From positions 64,451 to 128,450 of the forward strand of contig VXYL01000068.1 of the NCBI GenBank assembly GCA_009846005.1: a DNA stretch of 64,000 nt. The letters run 5' to 3'. Shown piece after piece: positions 42,675-51,093 of this stretch (position 1 is its first letter; every line of letters starts with the position of its first letter). The notes beneath the pieces are model-generated. The model had not been told where the DNA came from. It was given only the letters and a program-made list of their open reading frames with translations, and ran no database searches. This DNA is from Gammaproteobacteria bacterium. GTDB lineage: Bacteria; Pseudomonadota; Gammaproteobacteria; Pseudomonadales; Azotimanducaceae. Position numbers and translations under genes: made by a program.

Positions 42675-43292
42675 TCAACGGCCCCTCGCGACACGCATCT
42701 CGCTCCGCGTGACAAGGCCGTCGCCGTCCGTATCGAGCGCAGCGAGGCGCCCGGCAACGCTTGGAAACTCTCCGGGTGTCAGAACGCCGTCACCGTCTGC
42801 GTCGAGACGGTTGAACATCTCGCTTTGACGCGCCGCCTTGACCGTTGCCGGCATGTCGCCGTACTCGTCCGCCGAGAGCTGTCCGTCGCCGTCGGCATCG
42901 GCCGTGGCGAAATCGCGCGCGCGAGATTCTTGGCGACGTGCTTCGACCTTGGCGCGCCGCTGCTGCATACGCTCCCGCACCGCTTCGCGATCCGCTCCCG
43001 GGCCACCCTCGGCACTCGGTCCGCGTCGCCGACCGTCGCGGTTGCGCGTGTCCGGCGCTCGGAGCCCGGCAAAGATCTGGCGCGGATCTACATTGGCGAA
43101 TTCCTCTTCCGTGACGAGCCCGTCGCCATCGGCGTCCGCGGCGGCGAAGCGCTTTTCCTCGGTTGCCTTGAGCTCGCTCAAGTCGATGGGCTTGGCGCGT
43201 TCCTTCGGGCCGGCGAAGACGTTGGCTACCAAGGCGGCAGAGGCCACGCAGGCAGCGACCGTGATGCTCAACGGGAAATCTTTGAGTTGCAT
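42675..43292 (-). CDS. Secreted EF-hand calcium-binding protein (205 aa)
   Basis: N-terminal signal or anchor (MQLKDFPLSITVAACVASAALVANV) followed by four canonical EF-hand loops: DADGDGLVTEEE, DADGDGQLSADE, DADGDGVLTPGE and DTDGDGLVTRSE. Between loops one and two lies a basic helix (ADREAVRERMQQRRAKVEAR). It heads the operon with the sigma factor, anti-sigma factor and CpxP/ZraP-like protein, so periplasmic Ca2+ could feed into the sigma circuit; that link is inference. ATG at 43292 is chosen over a longer open frame. The EF-hands are well conserved, so binding is likely. Confidence 0.82.
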   Translation of the reverse strand: MQLKDFPLSITVAACVASAALVANVFAGPKERAKPIDLSELKATEEKRFAAADADGDGLVTEEEFANVDPRQIFAGLRAPDTRNRDGRRRGPSAEGGPGADREAVRERMQQRRAKVEARRQESRARDFATADADGDGQLSADEYGDMPATVKAARQSEMFNRLDADGDGVLTPGEFPSVAGRLAALDTDGDGLVTRSEMRVARGR

Positions 43293-43351
43293 TGAGTGAA
43301 TCTCCAAGTGAATGCAAACCGTTCTACGATGGTCCACCGGATTTCCGTCGC

Positions 43352-44308
43352 TCAACCATCGCCGATGTTTTTCACGACCCCGTGTTCGGTGACGTACGCG
43401 GTCACCAGTTCCGCCGGCGTGACGTCGAACGCCGGATTGCGAACCTTGACGCCAAGCACTGCCGGGATGCCCTCCGTGACCTCGGCGACGGGCCGTTCCT
43501 CGATGGCCACGTCGGCGCCCGTGGCGGTCGTCGAGTCAACCGTCGAGGAGGGACAGGCAACGTAGAAGGGGACGCCGTGGTACTGCGCCACGATCGCGAG
43601 TGCCCGGGTGCCGATCTTGTTGACCGTGTCGCCGTTGGCGGTGACCCGATCGGCACCCACGATGACCAGGTCCACGGCGTCTTCCGCCATCAAGTGCGCC
43701 GCAACGCTGTCGCAGATCAGCGTGTGGTCGATGCCGGCCCGCGCAAGCTCCCAAGACGTCAACCGGGAACCTTGGAGTACGGGACGGGTCTCGTCCACGT
43801 AGACATGGAAGCGCACTCCTGCCTCGTGGGCCACGTACATGGGCGCGGTGGCCGTCCCCAAGTGAGAAACGGCAAGCGCGCCCGCATTGCAATGCGTAAG
43901 GAGGTTGCTGCCGGGTTTGATCAACTCCGCCCCGTGCCGACCGATTGCCTCGCACATGGCACGGTCTTCGTCGTGGACGGCACGCGCTTCTTCCATCAAG
44001 TCCGCACCCCTGGACGCGGCGTGCAACAATCGATCGACGGCCCATTCGAGATTGACGGCGGTGGGTCTTGCCAGGCGAAGCTCGCCCGCTGTTTGGACGA
44101 GGTCGTCGCCGTTGCGCCATGCCATGGCCATGGCGTAGGCGGCCGCGACACCGATCGCCGGCGCGCCCCGAACATGGAGGTCGCGAATTGCACGGGCCAC
44201 GTCGCGAGCGTTGAGCTGTTCTTCGTAGAACACCTCGTCGGGAAGACGTCTCTGATCGAGTAGCCAGAGGCGGCCGTCTCGCCATCGAATCGGCGCGGGA
44301 AGGGTCAC
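43352..44308 (-). CDS. mtnA: S-methyl-5-thioribose-1-phosphate isomerase
   Basis: Methionine-salvage enzyme converting methylthioribose-1-phosphate to methylthioribulose-1-phosphate. The eIF2B-like fold shows LLDQRRLPDEVFYEE, VRGAPAIGVAAAYAMA, the catalytic Cys in NLLTHCNAGALAVS and Asp in DLVIVGADRVTANGD, and NKIGTRALAIVAQYHGVPFYVACPSST. GTG at 44308 overlaps the TGA of the peptidase gene by 4 nt, so translation is coupled; the very long upstream open frame is spurious. Length (318 aa) is slightly short but normal. No other mtn gene is nearby. Confidence 0.93.
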   Translation of the reverse strand: MTLPAPIRWRDGRLWLLDQRRLPDEVFYEEQLNARDVARAIRDLHVRGAPAIGVAAAYAMAMAWRNGDDLVQTAGELRLARPTAVNLEWAVDRLLHAASRGADLMEEARAVHDEDRAMCEAIGRHGAELIKPGSNLLTHCNAGALAVSHLGTATAPMYVAHEAGVRFHVYVDETRPVLQGSRLTSWELARAGIDHTLICDSVAAHLMAEDAVDLVIVGADRVTANGDTVNKIGTRALAIVAQYHGVPFYVACPSSTVDSTTATGADVAIEERPVAEVTEGIPAVLGVKVRNPAFDVTPAELVTAYVTEHGVVKNIGDG

Positions 44309-46233
44309 GACGCCGCCGCCGGATTGCCGTCTTTCGTCGACGATGGGGGATTCCCGCCACGCGTGTGCTCTTGGAAGAAGGCGAGCATTCGCTGGAACAG
44401 GTCCACGCGCGCGGCGTCGCCGAGGAACCCATGGCCCTGCTGGCGATCGAACAGCCATTCGGGCTCGTTGCCCGACCGGATGAGCGCCTTGCGCAACCGT
44501 GTCGCGTGTTCGGGCGGTGTGCGCTCGTCGAGGCCGCCGTGAACGAGCATCACCTGCGCGCCGATCCGATGCGCCTGGTGCAAGGGCGAGGTGGCGATCA
44601 GATCGTTCTCGTCCGCACGCAGAATGCGCCGGATGAACTTCTCCCCGGCAAGCGTCCTCGAAATGTCGCCTTGCTTCTGCATGAGGGTCAGGTCGTAGAT
44701 TCCGTACATGCCTAGCGCGCACCGGTACAGCCCGGGCTCCCGGATGGTGCCCATCATCGCGGAATACGCGCCGTAGCTGGCGCCGAAGATGCAGATTCGG
44801 CTCGGGTCAGCAATGTCGTTCTGGACGGCCCATCGCGTCGCGTCGGTTACATCGTCCTGCATGCGCCGGCCCCACTCGCCGAATCCGGCACGCTCGTAGT
44901 CGACACCATAGCCCCCGGAGCCGCGAAAGTTGACTTGCAGCACGTGGAATCCGCGGCTAGCGAGCAGCTGCACGGTGTCGTCGTAGCCCCAGTAGTCCCG
45001 CATGCCGTGGGGACCGCCGTGCACGTAGACGACCATGGGACCGGGTTTCTCGGCCTTGGGGGAACTCGTCACATAGCCATAGATCGTCGTGCCGTCGCGC
45101 ACCTGGAGTTCGATGGGTGACGTCCGACTCAAGCTCTCCGGCTTCAGTTGGGGTTTGCGGCTCTTCAGAAGCTCGACCTTCTTGGATTCCGTGTTCACGA
45201 GGAAGTAGTCGCCGGGCCGCCGGTCCCCTGTCACGAGCGCGATTGCCAAGCGGCGGTCCCGGGTGGCGCTGACGAGCTGCACCGTGTCGCCTGCGAACAT
45301 CTTCGTGAGACCGAAGTGCTGGCCGGCGAGCGGATGGGAGGGATCCGTGTAGGCGATTTGGGGGTAGTGGTGATCGAAGCGAACGCCGTAGACGTCCCGG
45401 GCGGCGGGATCGATCAGCAGCGTCGTCACATCGACCGTCGGGTGGCGGATGATCATCTCGTGCGCCTTGGTCGCGGAGTCGTACACCCCGAGTCCCTCGG
45501 TCCCGCCGCCGCGGCTGTCGAGCGTGTAGTACGTGTTGGGCCGTGGGCCGAACCGAACCGGCAGCCATGCCGCGTCCTCCATTCCGAAGCTGGCCACCAG
45601 ACGCCAGCGCTTGCGCGGCGCGGGGCGCGTGTGGATCTGCTGGCGGTTGTCGTTGGACTGCCCGACCGTAATGAGGATATCGCCGTTGGCATCGGTGACG
45701 AATGTCCCGAAGGGCGCTGCGGAACGCGCGACCTGACGTGGGTATCGAGTCCGAATGTCCAGCCGATAGGCGATGCCGAAGCGGTTCTCGGGTATGTGCA
45801 CGAGGATGTGGTCGGGGCGGTCGGGCAGGATGTCAATCACGCTTCCGCCCCCGGCGGGCTGTACGAAACCGGTCTCCGCGTGGACCGTCGACAACGCGCC
45901 GGTGGGGACCTTGTAGTCGGTACCCATCACCCGCCAGGACTGCTGGAACAGGGCAACCTCGTCGGTCAGCCACACGACCTCGGTGACTTCCCGCTTGTCG
46001 CCGAGGGCCACGTTGACCTTCATCTCCCGTTCGGCGACGGTGATGATCTGGAACGCGGCACGTTCGCCTTGACGGATGGAGGCCGTCAGATAGCGCCCGG
46101 TCGGCGAGATCGTGATGCCCTCGACGTCGGGAAGCGCGGCGAACGCGGCAACGGGCGGGAGTTCGTCGCCGCCACCGGGCAGGGAATGGACGACCGCCAT
46201 GGCCAGCCATACGGCTCGGCGGGGCTTAAGCAT
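44305..46233 (-). CDS. S9 family prolyl-oligopeptidase-type peptidase (642 aa)
   Basis: Serine peptidase of clan SC: an N-terminal beta-propeller-like region (repeats around VEGITISPTGRYLTASI and LDIRTRYPRQVARS) precedes the C-terminal alpha/beta hydrolase. Catalytic residues appear as Ser in IFGASYGAYSAMM, Asp in VHGGLDERTPPEH and His in FDRQQGHGFLG. VYVHGGPHGMRDYWGYDD and NFRGSGGYGVDYE are family signatures. ATG at 46233 begins MLKPRRAVWLAMAVVHS, a probable signal peptide, so it may be periplasmic. It is the first gene of a pair with mtnA. The 46234-46428 gap holds only a repeat element. Confidence 0.88.
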   Translation of the reverse strand: MLKPRRAVWLAMAVVHSLPGGGDELPPVAAFAALPDVEGITISPTGRYLTASIRQGERAAFQIITVAEREMKVNVALGDKREVTEVVWLTDEVALFQQSWRVMGTDYKVPTGALSTVHAETGFVQPAGGGSVIDILPDRPDHILVHIPENRFGIAYRLDIRTRYPRQVARSAAPFGTFVTDANGDILITVGQSNDNRQQIHTRPAPRKRWRLVASFGMEDAAWLPVRFGPRPNTYYTLDSRGGGTEGLGVYDSATKAHEMIIRHPTVDVTTLLIDPAARDVYGVRFDHHYPQIAYTDPSHPLAGQHFGLTKMFAGDTVQLVSATRDRRLAIALVTGDRRPGDYFLVNTESKKVELLKSRKPQLKPESLSRTSPIELQVRDGTTIYGYVTSSPKAEKPGPMVVYVHGGPHGMRDYWGYDDTVQLLASRGFHVLQVNFRGSGGYGVDYERAGFGEWGRRMQDDVTDATRWAVQNDIADPSRICIFGASYGAYSAMMGTIREPGLYRCALGMYGIYDLTLMQKQGDISRTLAGEKFIRRILRADENDLIATSPLHQAHRIGAQVMLVHGGLDERTPPEHATRLRKALIRSGNEPEWLFDRQQGHGFLGDAARVDLFQRMLAFFQEHTRGGNPPSSTKDGNPAAAS

Positions 46234-46373
46234 CCTTTCCGACTCCAACGATGAAGCGGCACCACGGCATGAACGACCGACCTCTGCCATTGTAGCGAAG
46301 CAGACCCGTTCTGAAGCGAATCGCGCTTGCATGAATCAAATCCGCAACCCGCTGAATAGAATGATGAATATCC

Positions 46374-46428
46374 GTAGGGGCAACCCAACGCGCCCGAAGG
46401 GCGCGCCGGGACGGGACAAGTCCATCCC
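46374..46428. repeat. Composite: degenerate type B half plus type A hairpin (copy 7)
   Basis: GTAGGGGCAACC and GCGCCC-GAA-GGGCGC (46375-46406) look like the left half of a type B element; GGGACGGG, loop ACAAG, TCCATCCC follows (46408-46428) with two right-arm changes. The CTA directly after it is the TetR gene's stop. Confidence 0.8.
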
Positions 46429-47031
46429 CTACGGGTCCGGTCGACGTGGCTCCCTTGGACGGGTCGCGGCCTGGGCGATGCCGTCGCGGTCGAGCCTAAG
46501 CCGTGGCTTGGTTCGGCGCCGGGGGGCAGACCCGTGCCAATCGGCTATGAATCCGGTCCAAGCCTTGCGGAAGTCGCGCGACGTTGCCCGGTTGCCGAGG
46601 TAGACGTGAACAAGCTGCGGGAAGGCTAGCGGGAAGGCGTCCAGCGCGAGCCGTGCCATGGTAAGTAGGGCAGGGTCGAGGCAGGCGGGAAGCTCGCCCC
46701 GTTGCTGCGCCCTGCACGTGGCTTCGATCCGTTCTGCCGCCAACTTCCGACGCTCCGGCAAACTCACGATGTCCGCGTCGCCTCGTTCGAGCGCCTCGTG
46801 CATCCAAAGGCGGACGAGATTCTCGGTTGTCGACCCCATCGTCAGCTGCTCGGCAAGAGCCGCTTGGAAGATGGCTTTTTTGCCGCCGAAATGGTGGTAG
46901 ATCATGCGCTTGTTCGCGCCGGCCCGTGATGCGATGCGGTCGACTCTCGCACCGGCGTAGCCCCGGGCCGCGAACTCGCTGACGGCAGCGGCGAGGATAT
47001 TGGCGCGTGTTCGATCAGAGTCCCTCGGCAT
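46429..47031 (-). CDS. TetR family transcriptional regulator (200 aa)
   Basis: TetR/AcrR repressor. The N-terminal helix-turn-helix is TRANILAAAVSEFAARGYAG with ARVDRIASRAGANKRMIYHHFGGKKAIF; the ligand domain is helical and resembles RutR-like C-terminal domains (ERGDADIVSLPERRKLAAERI). The C-terminal tail (TRPREPRRPDP) is read from the edge of a hairpin repeat, whose CTAC supplies the TAG, so the natural tail may have been replaced. ATG at 47031. Two similar 16-bp operator-like sites lie immediately upstream, so autorepression is likely. Its other targets are not visible. Confidence 0.88.
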   Translation of the reverse strand: MPRDSDRTRANILAAAVSEFAARGYAGARVDRIASRAGANKRMIYHHFGGKKAIFQAALAEQLTMGSTTENLVRLWMHEALERGDADIVSLPERRKLAAERIEATCRAQQRGELPACLDPALLTMARLALDAFPLAFPQLVHVYLGNRATSRDFRKAWTGFIADWHGSAPRRRTKPRLRLDRDGIAQAATRPREPRRPDP

Positions 47032-47048
47032 CCGTGTTCAACCGTTAG

Positions 47049-47097
47049 GTAACTGTTTAGTTACTTTGCCCGGAGAGTAAAGTGACTAAATGGTTAC
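47049..47097. promoter_or_regulatory. Twin TetR operator-like sites
   Basis: GTAACTGTTTAGTTAC (47049-47064) and, inverted, GTAACCATTTAGTCAC (47097-47082) match at 13 of 16 positions. Their centres are 33 bp apart, about three helical turns, so two dimers would bind the same face of DNA. The second site abuts the ogt stop codon. Confidence 0.65.
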
Positions 47098-47098
47098 T

Positions 47099-47590
47099 TC
47101 AACCGGTCTTGAACATGCCGGAATAACGCCTTTCAAGGTCCAAGAGGTACCGCTTGGCAGCCAATCCGCCGCCGAATCCGGTGAGGTCTCCGTCATGGCC
47201 GATGACCCGGTGGCAGGGAATGACAATCGGCAGGGGGTTGCGGCCGTTCGCGGCGCCCACGGCCCGGACTGCCTTCGGTCGACCGATGTCGCTGGCCACC
47301 TGGCCGTAGCTGCGCGTCTCGCCGTAGGGGATTCGACTGAGGGCATCGAGCACGTCGGCCTGAAATCCGCTCGCCCCCGACTCGACGGGGAGGTCGAAGC
47401 CGCGCCTCTTGCCGTCGAAATACTCACCGAGTTGCCGGGCAACGCGCATGAACGGCTCGTCGTTGCGTTCCCAGTCCGGTTCCGCGCTGCGGGCCTTGCT
47501 TCCCGAGGCGAAACCAACGACTTTCAACGCCGATCGGGATCCGGCGAGCAGCAGTTGCCCGATCGGGCTGGAAACGAATGTGTAGTACAT
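47099..47590 (-). CDS. ogt: Methylated-DNA-[protein]-cysteine S-methyltransferase
   Basis: O6-alkylguanine-DNA alkyltransferase. The active-site PIVIPCHRVIG contains the acceptor Cys; RIPYGETRSYGQVASDIGRP is the recognition-helix region, and GFGGGLAAKRYLLDLE follows. Length (163 aa) matches single-domain Ogt/AGT. ATG at 47590 with GAGGAC upstream is chosen. It is 40 bp after alkA and 67 bp before tetR in the same direction, suggesting an alkylation-damage repair unit. Confidence 0.94.
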   Translation of the reverse strand: MYYTFVSSPIGQLLLAGSRSALKVVGFASGSKARSAEPDWERNDEPFMRVARQLGEYFDGKRRGFDLPVESGASGFQADVLDALSRIPYGETRSYGQVASDIGRPKAVRAVGAANGRNPLPIVIPCHRVIGHDGDLTGFGGGLAAKRYLLDLERRYSGMFKTG

Positions 47591-47630
47591 GACCAAGTCC
47601 TCGATTGATGAAGCGGTTTTGGCGGCCAGT

Positions 47631-48440
47631 CTACGCCGCTTGCGGGCACCATAGATGCATCACCGCATAAGCCCGCCAGGGCCGGCAGGGTTCCGCCCAT
47701 TGTCTGGCTCTGGCGCCTTTCAATCCCAATGCTTTGACGACGCCCCAATCGGAGTCCGGAAACGCATCGGCGTCGCGGCTGACGCGCATCGCCGCGTATT
47801 CCGCTGTCCAGGGACCGAGTCCCGGGATCTCCAGGAATGCCGCGCGAAGCGACTCGGGGTCTTGAAGCCATCCCACGCCGTCGTCGACGACTCGTCGTGC
47901 TATCGCCGAGATCGCCCGACCACGCATCCCGGGCAGGCCAATGGCGGCGACTTCGGCCTCCGCCAACGCCTGGGGGTCGGGAAACCCGTCGGCACCAAAG
48001 CGTTCCCAGAGCACGCCCGCCAAGTGGGTGGCGCGAGCCACGCTCACCTGCTGCCCGAGAACGGCGCGTACGGCACCTTCGAAGGGATCCCAGACGCCGG
48101 GAACGCGAATGCCCGGCTCGGCGCGCACCCGCGGCGCGAGTTTCGGGTGTTTGGCAAGGTGACCGTCGATGGCGTCGGAATCGGCATCCGCGTCGAAGAG
48201 CCGGCGCAACCGGGCGATGACGTCGGGCGCACGCGCCGCTGCCCGTGCCGGGATGTGAACCTGTAGCGCCCCGCCGATCATTTTCGCTTCGATCCAGACG
48301 TCGCCTTCGATGCGGCGCCGGTAGCGTTTTCCGTCCACGGCCTCGATGCCGGGAACGGCTCGGCCTTGTAGGAACGTGAACAGGAGCGACGCATTGAACG
48401 GCCGCCGAACAGGCAATGAGAACGTGCCCGAATGACCCAT
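47631..48440 (-). CDS. alkA: DNA-3-methyladenine glycosylase II-like protein
   Basis: Helix-hairpin-helix DNA glycosylase removing alkylated bases. The N-terminal AlkA-type domain (FSLPVRRPFNASLLFTFLQG) is followed by EGAVRAVLGQQVSVARATHL and the HhH-GPD core: GLPGMRGRAISAIARRV, LEIPGLGPWTAEYAAMRV and the catalytic Asp in DAFPDSDWGVVKALGL. ATG at 48440 begins MGHSGTF; a GTG at 48494 is possible. The TATAAT at 48503 reads away on the other strand. It lacks an Ada-type Cys-rich N-terminus, so it is a stand-alone AlkA. First gene of the alkA-ogt pair. Confidence 0.92.
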   Translation of the reverse strand: MGHSGTFSLPVRRPFNASLLFTFLQGRAVPGIEAVDGKRYRRRIEGDVWIEAKMIGGALQVHIPARAAARAPDVIARLRRLFDADADSDAIDGHLAKHPKLAPRVRAEPGIRVPGVWDPFEGAVRAVLGQQVSVARATHLAGVLWERFGADGFPDPQALAEAEVAAIGLPGMRGRAISAIARRVVDDGVGWLQDPESLRAAFLEIPGLGPWTAEYAAMRVSRDADAFPDSDWGVVKALGLKGARARQWAEPCRPWRAYAVMHLWCPQAA

Positions 48441-48502
48441 CTCTAGGCGTTTCGTCGCAACGGGATCCTGTGTAGTGCGGAAGGAAGACGACACACGTTC
48501 AC

Positions 48503-48508
48503 TATAAT
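48503..48508 (+). promoter_or_regulatory. Candidate -10 box for the PMI-like gene
   Basis: TATAAT on the plus strand 66 bp before the ATG at 48575. No convincing -35 box stands 17 bp upstream, so this is a weak call. Confidence 0.35.
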
Positions 48509-48574
48509 GCGGTCCGCATCACGATTGCCCGCGCGGGCGGGTATGAACGAACAACAGACGCCGCTGGATCGAGG

Positions 48575-49426
48575 ATGACCGAAAAACCTGCCGCGCTGCG
48601 GCCGGTCACTGTCGCCAAGCCCTGGGGACATGAGGTGTGGTACAGCGGTGTCGAAGCCCGCGGTGAGAGCGGCGTCGTGACCGACAACGGGATCGTGTCG
48701 TTGTCGAGCTATATCGACGCGCGCCATCGTGCAACCCCCGTGATCCTTCTGAAAGCGCTGCAGTCGACGGCTGGAAACCTCTATCTCGAGGTTCATGAGA
48801 CCAAGTCGGAGGTCTACGTCGTAGACCGGATCCACGGCACAGGTCGCATGTTGCTAGGTGCTCGCCCGGACGTTCTGGCACGGATGGGCGATGCGGGTTT
48901 CCGGGCGGCGGTGAGGCAGGTCGCGGGTCAGGCGGAAGCCGGGCAAGCGGATATCGAAGCAGTACAGGCGTTCATGAATCCGGTTGACCTTCGCCCCGGC
49001 GACGCCGTCACGATTCCGTCGAGGGTGCCGCATTCGCTCTTGAAGGGCATGCACGTCATCGAGTTCCAAACACCCGTTTTCGAACGCAAGATCCTTGCCG
49101 CCAGTCAACCGGTCGTGACGCAGCAAGGCTGGGATATCGACTCGGCGGTTGCGGCGATGGACCTCTCGGTGCAGCCCGGCGTCGAGCGACCGGGAGGACA
49201 CGAGGTCCAGGTCATCGCGCGTGCCCCCGACTTTGTGGTAACGCGCCATCGGCCCCCACCACATGACGCGTTTCCGGTGTCAGCGTGGGCGGTGGGATGG
49301 GTGGTCCGGGGGACGGTGCGCTGCCGTGATCGGCGCTTCCCGGCGAGAACGGCTTTCGTCGCGCCGACGGCCGCTGAACTCGACGCCGATGCCGACACCG
49401 AAGTCCTTGTGGCAACGGAGGCATAA
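48575..49426 (+). CDS. Type I phosphomannose-isomerase-like cupin protein (283 aa)
   Basis: Cupin of the mannose-6-phosphate isomerase type: VAKPWGHEVWYSG, ILLKALQSTAGNLYLEVHETKSEVYVVD with likely His-Glu metal ligands, and ITIPSRVPHSLLKGMHVIE-like block (AVTIPSRVPHSLLKGMH). The C-terminal cupin part ends in WVVRGTVRCRDRRFP. Type I PMI interconverts fructose-6-P and mannose-6-P, but this protein is shorter (about 280 versus 390 residues) and lacks part of the helical insertion, so it may act on another sugar phosphate. ATG at 48575 is preceded by ATCGAGG. It stands alone, divergent from alkA. Confidence 0.8.
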   Translation: MTEKPAALRPVTVAKPWGHEVWYSGVEARGESGVVTDNGIVSLSSYIDARHRATPVILLKALQSTAGNLYLEVHETKSEVYVVDRIHGTGRMLLGARPDVLARMGDAGFRAAVRQVAGQAEAGQADIEAVQAFMNPVDLRPGDAVTIPSRVPHSLLKGMHVIEFQTPVFERKILAASQPVVTQQGWDIDSAVAAMDLSVQPGVERPGGHEVQVIARAPDFVVTRHRPPPHDAFPVSAWAVGWVVRGTVRCRDRRFPARTAFVAPTAAELDADADTEVLVATEA

Positions 49427-49474
49427 CGGCGCCGTGGTTTCGTGTTCAAATGGACCGCTTGAGCGGGGATCCCG

Positions 49475-50158
49475 ATGAGCAACGAAGAACACGAACTGAT
49501 TGTCGAGCAGATTCAGATCGGGCCGATGGCGAACTTCACCTATATCGTCGGCTCGCGTTCGACGCGCGAAGTGGCGGTGGTGGACCCCGCCTGGGACATC
49601 GACGGTCTGTTGAATCACCTCGGCGAGCGCGACTACACGTTGACCGCCGCGCTCGCGACCCACTACCACCCGGACCACATCGGCGGCGGCATGGGCGGGC
49701 ATAGCATTACCGGTGTCACCGAACTCCTCGCCAAGAATCCGGTGAAGGTCTATGCACACCGCGAAGAGGCGGGCGGCGTCAAGCGGGTGACGGGCATTTC
49801 CGACTCCGACATGGTCAAGGTGGACTCCGGGGACAAGCTCTCGGTGGGTCCAATCGAGATCGAGTTCCTGCACACGCCCGGGCACACCCCGGGATCCCAG
49901 TGCTTCCGAATCAAGAACACCCTGGTGTCCGGCGATACCCTTTTCATCGACGGCTGCGGCCGCGTCGATCTGCCGGGCTCCGACACCGAGCAGATGTACC
50001 ACAGCCTGCAGAAACTGAAGGCGCTGCCGGACGACACCCTGCTGCTGCCCGGCCACAACTACAGCAACGTGCCAAACGCCACGATGGGCGAAACCAAGAA
50101 AGTGAACGCTTACCTTGCCGTCAAGGATCTGCCGACTTGGCGGCAGATCATGGGCTAG
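49475..50158 (+). CDS. Metallo-beta-lactamase-fold hydrolase, glyoxalase II-like (227 aa)
   Basis: Canonical metal-dependent hydrolase: LATHYHPDHIGGG has the HxHxDH motif, LHTPGHTPGSQCF supplies the next His, LVSGDTLFIDG the bridging Asp and LLLPGHNYS the last His. This is the family of glyoxalase II and persulfide dioxygenases. Its intact ligands contrast with the ligand-less relative at 9548. ATG at 49475. It is 21 bp upstream of an enoyl-CoA hydratase gene in the same direction, which suggests acyl-CoA or thioester chemistry, though the reaction is not certain. Confidence 0.88.
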   Translation: MSNEEHELIVEQIQIGPMANFTYIVGSRSTREVAVVDPAWDIDGLLNHLGERDYTLTAALATHYHPDHIGGGMGGHSITGVTELLAKNPVKVYAHREEAGGVKRVTGISDSDMVKVDSGDKLSVGPIEIEFLHTPGHTPGSQCFRIKNTLVSGDTLFIDGCGRVDLPGSDTEQMYHSLQKLKALPDDTLLLPGHNYSNVPNATMGETKKVNAYLAVKDLPTWRQIMG

Positions 50159-50179
50159 GAACGAGATTGAGGAAAATGA

Positions 50180-51028
50180 ATGGACACGGGTGATTTCAGG
50201 GGCTTCAACGTCACGATGCGCGATCCGGGGATCGCGTGGTTCCAGTTCACGACACCTGAACGCTTGAACGGCATGACCATGGCAATCAAGCGCGATCTGG
50301 TGGAGGCAGTAACGCAGGCGCAGATGGACAACGGCGTGCGTGTCCTGGTCTTCACGGGATCGGGACGGGCGTTTTGCGCTGGCGACGACCTGAAGGGCTA
50401 CCGCGGTGCGAACATCCCGGGTTCGCCGCTGGTGCCCGAGATTGCCCACGGCCACGACAGCGGCATCGGCACGTACAACGCCTTGCGCACGATCTCCCAG
50501 CGGGTGAACACCGCGGTGCGCACCCTCGACAAGCTCACCATCGCCGCCATCAACGGCGTTGCGATCCAGACCGGGTTTTCGTTGGCGTTGTCGTGTGATT
50601 TCCGCATCGCCGCCCGGGGCTCCCGGATGGGCAGTGCCACCCTGCGTTTCGGTCTGCTGCCCGACGAAGGGGGTCAATACCTCCTGGTGCAACTGCTCGG
50701 TATTGCCAAGACCATGGAGTTCCTGATGAAGAAAAGGATCGTCCTGGCGGAGGAGGCGCTGGAACTGGGTTTGGTGCACGAGGTGGTCGAGCCGGAAGAC
50801 CTCGAGGCGGCGACCATGAACCTCGCCACGGAACTCGCCAACGGACCCCAGGTATCCATGCGGCTCCTGAAACGGTCGGTGTACAACGCCGCCGACATGA
50901 ACTGGGAGCAGAGCTTGGACGAGATTGCCGCGAAGACAGGCATCTCCGACCACCACCCCGACTCCCGGGAAGGCGTCCGGGCGTTCCACGAGAAGCGCCA
51001 GCCGAAGTTCAACGACTGGCTGGAGTAG
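50180..51028 (+). CDS. Enoyl-CoA hydratase/isomerase family protein (282 aa)
   Basis: Crotonase-fold protein adding water across enoyl-CoA or isomerising it. FTGSGRAFCAGDDLKGY and ALSCDFRIAARGSRMGSATL form the CoA-binding oxyanion hole; LRFGLLPDEGGQYLLVQLL and EEALELGLVHEVVEPEDLEA follow as usual. A Glu acting as catalytic base sits in LPDEGG. ATG at 50180 has GGA nearby. It ends in TAG at 51026-51028, the last bases of which belong to a type A repeat. Probably co-transcribed with the hydrolase upstream and part of a short-chain degradation route. Confidence 0.9.
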   Translation: MDTGDFRGFNVTMRDPGIAWFQFTTPERLNGMTMAIKRDLVEAVTQAQMDNGVRVLVFTGSGRAFCAGDDLKGYRGANIPGSPLVPEIAHGHDSGIGTYNALRTISQRVNTAVRTLDKLTIAAINGVAIQTGFSLALSCDFRIAARGSRMGSATLRFGLLPDEGGQYLLVQLLGIAKTMEFLMKKRIVLAEEALELGLVHEVVEPEDLEAATMNLATELANGPQVSMRLLKRSVYNAADMNWEQSLDEIAAKTGISDHHPDSREGVRAFHEKRQPKFNDWLE

Positions 51029-51093
51029 GGGACGGGCCTGTCCCGTCCCGCCTATCGCGTTGCGGCTGTCACGGGACGGGACAAGCCCGTCCC
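51029..51093. repeat. Two type A hairpin repeats in opposite orientation (copies 8 and 9)
   Basis: Copy 8 (51029-51049) reads GGGACGGG, loop CCTGT, CCCGTCCC; copy 9 (51073-51093) is inverted with loop ACAAG. The flanking TAG of copy 8 ends the hydratase gene and the CTA of copy 9 gives the malate dehydrogenase TAG. A 23-bp spacer separates them. Confidence 0.9.

Noticed and set aside
43352-44722. A longer MtnA starting far upstream of 44308.
   Set aside because: The first 138 residues are an Arg/Pro-rich out-of-frame reading of the peptidase gene; the GTGA overlap at 44308 gives a normal MtnA.
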